DNA from: Desmodus rotundus
Lineage: Eukaryota; Chordata; Mammalia; Chiroptera; Phyllostomidae
DNA length: 64,000 nucleotides
Direction: 5' to 3'
NCBI RefSeq assembly: GCF_022682495.2
Contig: NC_071391.1
Coordinates: forward strand, 82,177,161-82,241,160
A model generated the notes under the pieces. The model saw nothing but the letters and a program-made list of their open reading frames with translations, was not told the origin of the DNA and did not search any database. Positions 1-9,885 of the stretch are shown here, piece by piece (the stretch's first letter is position 1; every line of letters starts with the position of its first letter). Both the position numbers and the translations under genes were made by a program.

Positions 1-519
1 TAAAATCTTAAGTACTTAAGTATTTAAATACTCCACCTAAGATGTTCTGTACATAGTGGAAGCATTGTGGGGAGTTCAGAGGAAAGTGATATGATCCCTA
101 TCCTCAGAAAGCTTTAATGAAGGCATCTTTTATTTTCTAAAGCAGATTGTGTTAGAACTAGGGCCATGTATGTATCCAGACAGGAACACATGCTGGGATA
201 TTTATGATATGGATGTGAATAATTAAAGTGTGAGGCAGTATGTTATAAGTGTCAAGGAGTTCAGAGAAGAGATTTGAAGTGATTTCTATTCGAAGTGATG
301 AGGGGCTGTTTAAGATCAAAGTGGCATTTGAGGAGGGTTTTGAAAGGGTGGTTAGGATTTCAGGAGGAGTCTTATAAAGAAGCAGCTTGATGTAGTAAAA
401 AAATTTTCAAAGCTACTAATTCTACATCAGCCATTCACTTACTAAATAAATGAATTCTGCCAGATTACTTACTTCCTCTGATCATCAGTTTCCTCAAATA
501 TAAAATAGGAATTAGAGGG

Positions 520-668
520 GAGCTTTAAGTGGGTGGAGGGATAGAGCAAAAAAGAGAGAGAACTCGTGGACAGGGACAACCTTGTGGTGTGGGGGAAGGA
601 GGATGGGTGGAGGTGGAGGACTATATGGGAATAAATAGTAATGGAAAAATACAGTAAAAAAATAACGT
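520..668 (+). mobile_element. L1 3' end fragment (truncated)
   Basis: GGACAGGGACAACCTTGTGG, a G-rich stretch, then GGGAATAAATAGTAATGG and AAAAATACAGTAAAAAAA resemble the 3' tail of bat L1 elements (GGACA...GGAATAAA...A tail). It is 5'-truncated and followed closely by a VES SINE. Confidence 0.5.
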
Positions 669-671
669 ATA

Positions 672-905
672 GCCCTGGCTGGTGTGGCTCAGTGGATTGA
701 ATGCTGGTCTGCGAACCAAAGGGTCACCGGTTCAATTCCTAGTCAGGACACATGCCTGGGTTGCAGGCCAGGTCCCTGGTGGGGGGTGCATGAGAGGCAA
801 CCACACATTGATGTTTATTTCCCTTTCTCCCTCCCTTCCCTTCCCTAGAAATAAATGAAGGAAATCTTTAAAATAATATACAATAAAAATAAATAAATAA
901 ATAAT
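672..905 (+). mobile_element. VES-type tRNA-derived SINE
   Basis: Starts CCCTGGCTGGTGTGGCTCAG, has the box B-like GGTTCAATTCCTAGTCAGG, then GCCTGGGTTGCAGGCCAGG, the GAGGCAACCACACATTGATG core, a CT-rich stretch and an A-rich tail. This is the bat VES family, mobilised by L1. No clear target duplication. Confidence 0.9.
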
Positions 906-1452
906 GGGAATTAGACTAATAGTTATAGAGGCGTTTTTAGGAAGATTGAGTCAGATACCATAATATGAACATGCTTTATAAACTGTAAAGGGCTGTACAT
1001 ACTTCAGTAAACTTTATAGTAGATTCGAGGATGACATGAGCCAAAGGCATGGAATATGAAAACTAGTAAAACCTCATAGCCTGGAGCAGAAAATGTGTGA
1101 AGGTGACTGTGATTATAGATTCACCTGTACACTTCCTTACTTGGGAAAATAATTAAATAGAAAAGCTGTCATGATTTACTTTGCCCTTTCCCTCAAAAGA
1201 TCATTTCAAAGGCCTTATGATCTTCAGGTGAAACTTGTATGAGTTGAATATTTAGTTTTATTAAATTTATATAAACATGCAGAATTAATTTTCAGGTAAA
1301 CTGATTTAATAGAGATTATAACATTGCACAAAGGTAGCTAAAGTATCTTGCAAAGTATATATATGTTTTGAGAACATTGTCTATCATAAGGGTGCTTGGT
1401 TTCGAGAACAAGTCTCCATATTCTTGGGTAGATCTTCATTACTCCATTGAAT

Positions 1453-1468
1453 AAAAGAACAGAGTGTG
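1453..1468. repeat. Left target-site duplication of HAL1-like copy 1
   Basis: AAAAGAACAGAGTGTG, identical to 3380-3395. The pair defines copy 1 as a single L1-type insertion. Confidence 0.93.
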
Positions 1469-1478
1469 GACTTCCAGC

Positions 1479-1490
1479 CAAGATGGAGGC
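1479..1490 (+). promoter_or_regulatory. YY1-like site at the 5' start of HAL1-like copy 1
   Basis: CAAGATGGAGGC lies about 10 bases inside the element start, the same place and core (CAAGATGG) as the YY1 site that positions transcription initiation in human L1. Function here is inferred by analogy only. Confidence 0.45.
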
Positions 1491-2112
1491 ATAGGGAGAT
1501 ACACTTTGCCTTCTCACACAACCAAAAAAGGATAACAACAAATTTTTTAAAAATAAATAAATAAATAACCAGAACTGCCAGAAAATCGAACTGTATGAAA
1601 ATCCAACAACCAAGGAGTTAAAGAAGAAACATTCATCCAGACCCGTAGGAAGGGCAGAGATGGGCAGCCACAGTGCAGAAGACTTGCGGCAAGGCGGTGG
1701 CTAGTGGAGTGGGTGGTCCCACATTTGTTTGCTGATAAACTGGAAGGAACTATGGGGTAGTGAGAAAGATCGTGCAGCCCAGGGTTCCAGCTTGGGGGAA
1801 ATAAAGCCTCAAAACCTGTGACTGAAAAAAACTGTGAGGGTTGAGGTGCCAGGAGAAACTCCCAGCCTCATAGGAGAGTTCCTTGGAGAGACCCACAGGG
1901 TCATAGAACATACACAAACCCACCCACCTGGGTATCTGCTCCAAAAGGGCCCAATTTGCTTGTGGGAAGCAGGGAAAAAGCCAGCTGAGAGCAGAGCAAG
2001 CGGTATTGTTCCCTCTCAGACCCGTCCCCACAAGCAGTGCCACACACAGCAAAGTGGGTTGCCCTACCCTGGCAAATACCTAAGGCTCTGTCCCTTACTA
2101 TGTAGCAGGCAT

Positions 2113-2429
2113 GCCAAAACAAAAAATAAGGCTCAAATGAAAGAACAGATCAAAACTCCAGAAAAAATACAGTTAAACAATGAAGAAATAGCCAACCTAT
2201 CAGATGCAGAGTTCAAACACTGGTAATCAGGATGCTCACAAAAATGGTTGAGTATGGTTGTAAAATAGAGGAAGAAGTGAAGGCTATGCAAAGTGAAATG
2301 AAGAGAAGTGTACAGGGAACCAACAGTGAAGGGAAGGAAACCATGACACAAATCAACAATTTGGAGCAGAAGGAAGAAATAAACTTTCAACCAGAACAGA
2401 ATGAAGAAACAAAAATGCAAAAAAAATGA
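2113..2429 (+). pseudogene. L1 ORF1 N-terminal coiled-coil part, copy 1, frameshifted
   Basis: This region matches the ORF1 N-terminus of copy 2 (PEKIQLNNEEIANL, then QINNLEQKEEINFQPEQNEE and a Lys-rich end). A base missing near 2214 relative to copy 2 moves the frame and creates an early stop at 2224-2226, and the second half continues in another frame to 2429. The heptad-like Glu/Lys/Leu composition is that of the ORF1p coiled coil. Confidence 0.75.
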
Positions 2430-2487
2430 GGAGAGGCTTAGGAACCTCAGGGACAACTTTAAACTCTCCAACATCTGAATCATAGGG

Positions 2488-2958
2488 GTGCCAGAAGGAG
2501 AAGAGGAAGAGCAAGAAATTGAAAACTTATTTCAAAACATAATGAAGGAGAACTTCCCTAATCTGGCAAAGGAAATAGACTTCCAGGAAGTTCAGAAAGT
2601 CCCAAAGAAGTTGAACCCAAGGAAGCCCACACCAAGGCACATCATAATTACATTACCCAAGATTAAAGATAAGGCGAGAATCTTAGAAGCAGCAAGAGAA
2701 AAAGAGACAGTTACCTATGAAGAAGTCCCCATAAAACTATCAGCTGATTTCTCACAAGAAACTTTACAGACAAGAAGGGGCTGGAGAGAAGTATTCAAAG
2801 TCATGAAAGGCAAGGACCTACATCCAAGATTACTCTATCCAGCAAAGCTATCATTTAGAATGGAAGGGCAGATAAAGTGTTTCCCAGATAAGGTCAGATT
2901 CAAGGAGTTCATCATCACTAAGCCCTTATTATATGAAATGTTAAAGGGACTTATCTAG
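2488..2958 (+). pseudogene. L1 ORF1 C-terminal part (RRM and CTD), copy 1
   Basis: An open frame of 156 codons with no ATG at its start, because it opens after an in-frame TGA. It carries PEGEEEEQEIENLF, TPRHIII, ILEAAREKE, LSADFSQETLQTRR and YPAKLSFRMEG, the hallmark blocks of the L1 ORF1p RNA-recognition and C-terminal domains in order. L1 ORF1p is a trimeric RNA-binding chaperone (family knowledge). The N-terminal coiled-coil part lies upstream in other frames (about 2113-2429), separated by a one-base loss near 2214, an A8 run at 2418-2425 and the TGA. It cannot make a normal full-length ORF1p as it stands. Confidence 0.85.
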
Positions 2959-3379
2959 AAAAAGAAGATGATCAAAAACGAACAGTAAAATGACAAAAGA
3001 CTCACATCTATCAACAACAGAACCTAAAAAAACAAAAAACAAAAATGAACTAAGTGAACAGTGAGAACCAGAACAGATTCACAGAAATAGAGATCACATA
3101 GTGGGTTATCAGCAGGGAGGGGGAGGGAGGAGAGAGGGGGAAAAGTTACAGGGAGTAAATAGCATAAATGGTAGGTACAAAATAGACAGGGGGAGGGTAA
3201 GAATAGTATAGGAAATGGAGAAGCCAAAGACCTTATATGCATGATTCATGGACATGAACTAAGGTGGGAGAATGATGGTGGAAGGGTGAGTGTAGGGTGG
3301 AAGGGAATAAAGGGAAGAGAAAAGGGGACAACTGTAATAGCATAATCAATACAATATATTATAATTAACAACAACAAAA

Positions 3380-3395
3380 AAAAGAACAGAGTGTG
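3380..3395. repeat. Right target-site duplication of HAL1-like copy 1
   Basis: Perfect copy of 1453-1468, directly after the A-rich tail. Confidence 0.93.
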
Positions 3396-3618
3396 AATTA
3401 TTTAAGCTACTTCCAGGAACCATCATATCTCATGTTACAGGTGGTTTGTATAATAACTACATAAAAATGATTTTTTTAAAAAAAGAACTCTTGTGTGATG
3501 GAGTGTCAGAGAATTGATTCCTGTTCTTTGTCTTACATAAATTTTAATTTTTAAATGTGGTTAGGAATATTCAATATTCAGTACATTTCAAGAAAGAACA
3601 GAGGGAGTTCTTGGGCAC

Positions 3619-3633
3619 AAAAGACCTTTTGAG
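3619..3633. repeat. Left target-site duplication of HAL1-like copy 2
   Basis: AAAAGACCTTTTGAG, identical to 5442-5456. The A-rich start fits L1 endonuclease cleavage. Confidence 0.93.
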
Positions 3634-3639
3634 GAGAAC

Positions 3640-3651
3640 CAAGACGGCGGC
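3640..3651 (+). promoter_or_regulatory. YY1-like site at the 5' start of HAL1-like copy 2
   Basis: CAAGACGGCGGC at the equivalent position to copy 1; one base differs from the CAAGATGG core. Inferred by analogy with L1 promoters. Confidence 0.4.
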
Positions 3652-3808
3652 GTAGGTAGACACACTGCGCCTCCTCGCACAACCAGAACTGACAGAGAAT
3701 CGAACAGCAAGGGGGTCCAACACCAAGGAAATAGAAAATAAACATTCATCCAGACTGGTAGGAGGGGCAGAGACGGGCACCGGGGTGGAGAGGACTCTCG
3801 TGGCTGTG

Positions 3809-3992
3809 GCGGGACTGAGACTGGCGGAGTGTGGGACAAATGGCGCAGGCAGTCCGAGCACTAGCAGACCCTGCGGCCCCACATTCGCACAGATAAACCC
3901 AGAGGGCCGGACTCAGAGTGGCGGAGAACGGGGCAGGCAGAGCAGCGGGTAGCACCCTGCGGCACCACATTCGCACACAGATAAACCTGACG
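3809..3992 (+). repeat. Tandem duplication in the 5' UTR of HAL1-like copy 2
   Basis: Two diverged units in direct order. Each contains a GGACT-AGA-TGGCGGAG block (near 3809 and 3909), then GCAGGCAG, then CCCTGCGG and CACATTCGCAC and AGATAAACC (3869-3900 and 3955-3987). The period is roughly 86-100 bases. Copy 1 shows only one such unit (near 1700-1740). Confidence 0.7.
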
Positions 3993-4373
3993 AACGTCGG
4001 GGAGCGAAGCAGACCACGCAACAGGGCTCCAGCTCGGGGAAATAAAGCCTCAAACCTCTGATTGAAAGCGCCCCTGGGGGTTAGGGCGGCAGCAGGAGAG
4101 ACTCCCAGCCTCACGGGAGAGGTCGTTGGAGAGACCCACAGGGGCCTAGAATGTGCACAGGCCCACTTGCTCGGGAGCCAGCACCAGAGTGGCCCAGTTT
4201 GATTGTGGGTATCAGAGTGAAAGATTGAAAGCCGGAGGAGTGAGGCGGGCACCATTGCTCCCACTCGGCCCCTCCCCCAGGTACAGCGTCCAGCATTACC
4301 CCGCCCCGGTGAACACCTAAGGCTCCTCCCCTTAAAGTAACAGACTCGCCAAGACAAACAAACAAACAAAAAA

Positions 4374-4676
4374 ATGGCCCAAATGACAGAACACTTCAAA
4401 GCTCCAGAAAAAATACAACTAAGTGAGGAAGAGATAGCCAGCCTATTGGATGCACAGTTCAAAACACTGGTTATCAAGATGCTCACAGACTTGGTTGAAT
4501 CTGTTCGAAAAACAGATGAAAAAATGAAGCCTATGCTAAGAGAAACAAAGGAAAATGTACAGGGAACCAATAGTGATGAGAAGGAAACTGGGACTCAAAT
4601 CAATGGTGTGGACCAGAAGGAAGAAACAAACTTTCAACCAGAACAGAATGAAGAAACAAAAATGCAAAAAAAATGA
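4374..4676 (+). pseudogene. L1 ORF1 N-terminal coiled-coil part, copy 2
   Basis: A 100-codon frame from a true ATG (MAQMTEHFKAPEKIQLSEEE), rich in Glu, Lys, Gln and Leu as in the L1 ORF1p coiled coil. It stops at TGA just after an A8 run, where a one-base shorter run would keep the canonical ORF1 frame (KNEERLRNLRDNFKLSN). The same A8 and a second TGA occur at the same places in copy 1. Alone it could encode a coiled-coil peptide without the RNA-binding domains. Confidence 0.8.
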
Positions 4677-4734
4677 GGAGAGGCTTAGGAACCTCAGGGA
4701 CAACTTTAAACTCTCCAACATCTGAATCATAGGG

Positions 4735-5073
4735 GTGCCAGAAGGAGAAGAGGAAGAACAAAAAATTGAAAACTTACTTGAACAAATAATGAAGGGGAAC
4801 TTCCCTAATCTGGCAAAGGAAATAGACTTCCGGGAAGTCCAGGAAGCTCAGAGAGTCCCAAAGAAGCTGGACCCAAGGAGGAACACACCAAGGCACATCA
4901 TAATTCCATTACCCAAGATTAAACGCAAGGACCTACATCCAAGATTACTGTATCCAGCAAAGCTATCACTTAGAATGGAAGGGAACATAAAGTGCTTCTC
5001 AGATAAGGTCAAGTTAAAGAAGCTCATCATCACCAAGCCCTTATTATATGAAATGTTAAAGGGAGTTACCTAA
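4735..5073 (+). pseudogene. L1 ORF1 C-terminal part, copy 2, with in-frame deletion
   Basis: An open frame of 112 codons homologous to the RRM and CTD piece of copy 1 but lacking 47 residues between PKIK and KDLHPRLLYPAKLS. The loss covers the end of the RRM and the start of the CTD (the AAREK to ARREW region) yet keeps the frame. It opens without ATG after the shared TGA. An RNA-binding fold is unlikely to survive the deletion. Confidence 0.82.
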
Positions 5074-5441
5074 GAAAAAGAAGATCAAAAATAGGAACAG
5101 TAAAAATGACAGCAAACTCACAGTTATTAATGACCACACATAAAACAAAAACGAGAGCAAACTAGGCAAACAACTAGAACATGAGGGTTGTCAATAAGGG
5201 AGTGGGAGGGGGAAAGGGGGGGAAAGATACAGAGAATAAGTAGCATAGATGATAGGTGGAAAATAGACAGGGGGAGGGTAAGAATAGTGTAGGAAATGTA
5301 GAAGCCAAAGAACTTATAAGTATGACCCATGGACATGAACTATGGGGGGGGAATGTGGGAGGGAGGAGGGTGGGCAGGATGGAGTGGAGTGGGGGGGGAA
5401 TGGGACAACTGTAATAGCATAATCAATAAATATATTTTTAA

Positions 5442-5456
5442 AAAAGACCTTTTGAG
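5442..5456. repeat. Right target-site duplication of HAL1-like copy 2
   Basis: Perfect copy of 3619-3633 after the element's A-rich end. Confidence 0.93.
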
Positions 5457-5675
5457 TTGTATTGTGAATATTATGCCACTTGCTCTTGTCTGGTCTTGGA
5501 CTCTCTTTGTTTTTCTGGACTCTAGAGAAATGTGATTGGAATTACTTTTCTTAAGGCAAGGTACTTGAAAAACAGCATGTTATTTGAACAATCTTTAGTC
5601 ATTATAAAAGCTTTCTGAGAAAAAAAAAGTCTGAATCCTAATAGTGGGGTCATTTTATTTTGGTAAGTATTCTAA

Positions 5676-5906
<231 letters not shown>

Positions 5907-7784
5907 TAGGTTTTTGCAGAAACAGAACTACAGGCCGAGATTTGGGAGCATATCTACTGAAGACATCAAGCTTTCTCAAAAAACAAGTGCATTTTATTCA
6001 CTTCCTTAGATCTAGGTGCAATATATGGGAAATCGATTCGTTATTAATGTGCACAGTGGCAGAACTACAGCTGGTGTCTCATTTGTATCTTCGCCTGATT
6101 TGTGTCCATGTCCATTTCCGGGGCTGTGCTGTTGGAGCGGGACTGGTAGGTCTAGAGCAGCAGTGCTGGTTGCTGGCACTGTACCCTGCGCCTAATTGTG
6201 GCTGGCGGCTGCAGCAAGGTTACAGACAGGAACAGAGAAAAGGAGGAGTGTAGATTGATACAGGAAGAGCAGGTAGGCGAAGATCAGAGTATGTAGGGTC
6301 TCGAGTGCCATAAAAAAGATTTCAGAGTTTATTCCGCAGGTCATAGGGAGTCTAACTTACTGAAAATTTTAGGGTGGGGACGGGTAGAACTGGGATGACA
6401 ATGAGATTTGCATATTAGAAAGATGTCTCTCTCTGAAAGCAAAGTCAGGTGGGAGATGTGGATAAGACTAAAGACAGGAAGATTAATAAGGAATCTAATG
6501 CAATAGTCCGATAAAGAAAATGTGGGTCTGAACTAGGGCAGCAGCAGTAGAGGTTCTAGGGGTTGGATGGAGAGGGGTTTATTTTGGTTAAGGTTTTGAA
6601 GAAGGTAAGGGGAATGAAACAGAAGTTTAGCAAAATTGTAGGTACTGGTGTTTTCTTCTTGGCTTAGGAAAGAGGAACAGAGAGACATCCAGATGAGAGG
6701 AGCTAACCGAGAAATTATTGCTTGGCTAGTTAGGTTGGATATTCATTGGAGAAAGTTTAGAGAGGAAACAATTCCTTGGATTATAAAATGTAAGTTAAAA
6801 GCCTCTGAGGAAAAAAGAAAGCCTCTGATTTGTTCATTTAATAGGTTTATTTCTGCACCATTTCCCATTAGTTTCTGTCCTGAGCATTTTGTAGAAAGTA
6901 AATAATTTTCGCTTACTCTGCTTTAACTTTCATTTACTTTGATTTTAGTAATTTTAAATGCCAGTGTTACAGGGAGGTAATGGATTTTCTATTCTGTAGT
7001 CTGTGATTTTTTTTTTTTAAATAATGGTATTGCCTGAATAAGACAAAGTTAAATTATTATATTCCCGTTATATATATAAAGATTTATATTGACCTGTCAT
7101 TTTTGTTTTGAAAATGCAATTCACTGTATTAGTACTTCCCTAGTTTCTTATGTGTTCACTTCTTCCATTTGTGGGGTTTTTTTCCTTCCTTCTTTTGGCC
7201 TTTCCATTTGGTTTCATTCATTTCGCTCCTTTTTGCCAACCTTCTGTAATGCATGAAGGTCACTGGAATTTTTGTTTACTTCTCTTTAAAAACATCCGCT
7301 GCCCTGAAATTGCCCTCTTCAGAGAGCACTCTTGTTTTTTTTTAAGTCCTTCACTCTATAGAAAGAAAGGGAACCCCTGCTTCACCTTTACATTCATTTA
7401 TCACCAAAACAAGCAATTCACAGGACAGTGCCTCAGAGGAGTGTTGGGAGTATTTTGAGGCAGAGAAAGGTTAGAGGTGTGAGTCATGTGCTTTAGGAAT
7501 TCCAAAGTGCTCTGTCACTAACTTCTCAAAAGAAAATGTCCAATAGAACCAAAGAACCTTAGGAACAAAATATACTCGGTTTTGCCTGGCTATATGTCTA
7601 CTATCATATGGGTAGGTAAACCCAGTATGTTGTCAGTGTCATTATGAGAGGGCTAATTTTTTGTGTGCTTTTGCTGTTTTTATTTTTGTTTTTCAGTATC
7701 TGAACTTCAAGTCCTCATTTTTATCTAGAAAACAGGTGGAATGTCTGAGACCTAAAGTTGTGCTCTCTGGCTAGGCTAGTATGA

Positions 7785-8000
7785 CCATTAACATTTATTG
7801 AGCCTTCACTATTTTCAGAGACCCTGCTAGGTATTTGTACCATTGAATCTTCACAGCAACCCTAGGAGCTTCATCGCTCTTGCCAGTTTTTAGATGAGAA
7901 AGCTGAAATACAAAAAGATTAAATAACTTGCCAAGGTAACTCAGATAATAGGAAGCAGACCTGGAATTCAAACCTGTGTGTCTCTGACCAGTGTCTGTGT
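7785..8000 (-). mobile_element. MIR SINE relic, reversed
   Basis: AGATGAGAAAGCTGAAATAC, TAACTTGCCAAGGTAACTCA and CTGGAATTCAAACCTGTGTG are the reverse-complement MIR blocks in order. Confidence 0.8.
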
Positions 8001-8219
8001 TTCTTCCTCTAAACCACGCTGTCAGGTCCAAGCATTACTGTCGGTTACCCCGCAGGGCTTATTCACTCACCAAATTTTGGGTTCCATCCTTCTGTGTTGC
8101 TACATTTGGTGTCCTTGATTTTACACCTCCCAAGTATAAACACACACACAGTGCATCTAAGCATTCAAATACCTGCTTGCCCACATTTTTTCTATCATCC
8201 TCACCACCATTTACCCAAA

Positions 8220-8400
8220 TTTCAGTAAATGTTTATTAAGCATCTACTGTGCTCCTGAGCTAAGTCCTGGAGATGCAAATATTTCAAGACAGAACAACAG
8301 CAATGCAAAAAAGCTCAATTCTGCTCTTACCTCAAGGAATTAATCCAGAACCAGACCTTCAAATAAATAAAACACAAAAAGGTAATTGTTGTAAAGGCAG
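8220..8400 (-). mobile_element. L2 3' end relic, reversed
   Basis: TTTATTAAGCATCTACTGTG and TAAGTCCTGGAGATGCAAAT resemble the reversed L2 3' terminus. Confidence 0.55.
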
Positions 8401-9489
8401 GAGAAAGACTAACTCTGCCTGGAAGAAAATGTTAGACTTCTTCTTAAGCAAGGCTAAGACTTGCTTAAGAAGACATCAGTGCAATAGGGTGAGAAGCGGT
8501 CGAGGGGGTGAGGTACGGAGAACAGCTCCAAGCAGATGTGCAAAGGCAGACAGGCCAGAAAACTCAGGATGTAGGGACACTACAGCATGGAGCCGGAGGG
8601 ACGTAGGTGCCAGTGAGAAGTGCTAGGAAGACAGTCTGCACAGGTAGGCAGAGCCAGAACAGGAAGGGTTCTGTATGCCATAAAAAGCCTAGATGTGTTC
8701 TAAATTCTTTAGCTGTTAAAGAATTTCTCTGGGATATTTATTTTTATGCATAGATTTTATAACTTTGTTATGGCCCTGCTTCCCTTTAAAAACATCTTCT
8801 GATTTCAGAGGATTCTTCCTGAATTTTAAGAAATCTGAACACAACTAGGAAAGATGGGGCTACATGGAAAAATTGCAAGAACCAGAATAAAATATAAAAT
8901 TATTCCCTTAAATTATACTTTATTCTACTTATGAAGATATTTTTAATTCCTAAATGAGCTGGATAAATGAACTGTTTTAGCCATCTTATATATTGAAACC
9001 GAAGAGAAGTGCAAACCAAAACTCAGTTTAAATTAAAATGTCTCTATTTAGAAAATAGAAAATGACAGTTCATTTTAATAAATACAGAAACATGGCTTTG
9101 AAATCAGCATCTAATTTATGCTCTCCCAGTGGGTGAAGACATCAGACACTGATGAGCCATGCGCTCATCCACACCTGTGTGTGCTCATTGCCTCAATCAT
9201 GAGCCCTCCAGCCTTTGCAAAATACGAGAGGACATCCAGAGTAAAGGGCAGAATGCAAAGAAATACTGGCTTTCATTAGTATTAGTAATTGAAGTACTGT
9301 TTCCTCCTAGCTATTTTTGCTATGATTATTTAGGTGTAATGTTGAGAATAAACAGATAAAGGACATTTAGTTTTATTCTTTAGCTTTCCTAATCTGAGAT
9401 GTTTACAATAAATACGTAGATAAGGATACCAATGTATGAATTATTTAGAGGAAGTTTGCAAAAATATCACAGTTCAAACAAGGCTTCAC

Positions 9490-9650
9490 AAAAAGAATGT
9501 GGAGTTTGATATCAGACAGTTCAGGTGCAAATTCTGGCTGTGTGACCTTGGGCTGATTACTCAACCTCACTGAGCCTAGATTTCCATATCTGTTAGGCAG
9601 AGATTACTCTGTTCTTTGGGAACATTGTGGGGATTAGTGATAATGTTAGA
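9490..9650 (+). mobile_element. MIR SINE relic
   Basis: GCAAATTCTGGCTGTGTGAC, CTTGGGCTGATTACTCAACC and AGCCTAGATTTCCATATCTG follow the MIR tRNA-derived consensus, diverged. Confidence 0.75.
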
Positions 9651-9659
9651 GACAGTGAG

Positions 9660-9885
9660 GGTAGTAGGTAAGAGTGTGAGCTCTAGAGCTAGGCCATCTG
9701 GGTTTGAATCCTGGTTCTGGCACTTACTAGCTGCGTGACCTTGGACATATTACCTAATGTCTATCCTCATTTTCCTTATTTGTAAGGAGGGAATGATGGA
9801 AGTTCGTATCTCATAGTGGTTACTGGTTAATATTTGTAATATACTTGGAACAGCCACTGGTACATAGTGTTATTTAATTGTTAAA
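9660..9885 (+). mobile_element. MIR SINE relic
   Basis: A good MIR: GGGTTTGAATCCTGGTTCTG, GCACTTACTAGCTGCGTGAC, CTTGGACATATTACCTAATG, then the 3' part with TTGGAACAGCCACTGG. It follows directly after another MIR. Confidence 0.85.

Larger units (their letters stand above)
1469..3379 (+). mobile_element. HAL1-like ORF1-only L1 derivative, copy 1, full length
   Basis: This is a complete retrotransposon insertion of about 1.9 kb. It is flanked by a perfect 16-base target duplication, AAAAGAACAGAGTGTG, at 1453-1468 and 3380-3395. It starts with an L1-type 5' end (GACTTCCAGCCAAGATGG) and carries a 5' UTR, then L1 ORF1 in two broken pieces. From the ORF1 stop (2956-2958) it passes straight into a G-rich 3' UTR ending in AATAGCATAATCAATA and an A-rich tail. 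There is no ORF2 sequence at all. Because the duplication is perfect, the lack of ORF2 was present when it inserted. L1-derived elements with ORF1 only are known in mammals as HAL1. Whether this lineage is catalogued cannot be told here. Confidence 0.9.
3634..5441 (+). mobile_element. HAL1-like ORF1-only L1 derivative, copy 2, full length
   Basis: A second complete insertion, 238 bases after copy 1, flanked by a perfect 15-base duplication AAAAGACCTTTTGAG at 3619-3633 and 5442-5456. It begins GAGAACCAAGACGGCGGCGTAGG (the L1 5' start pattern) and has a CpG-rich 5' UTR of about 740 bases with an internal tandem duplication. It carries the same split ORF1 as copy 1 with an in-frame 141-base deletion, then the same 3' UTR and the end motif at 5413-5428. 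ORF2 is absent. The high CpG content suggests it is young. Confidence 0.9.

Noticed and set aside
3746..4570. The antisense frame of copy 2 as a real gene
   Set aside because: Its first codon is not ATG, the first internal Met comes late, and the composition is that expected of CpG-rich DNA. Kept only as a low-interest finding.
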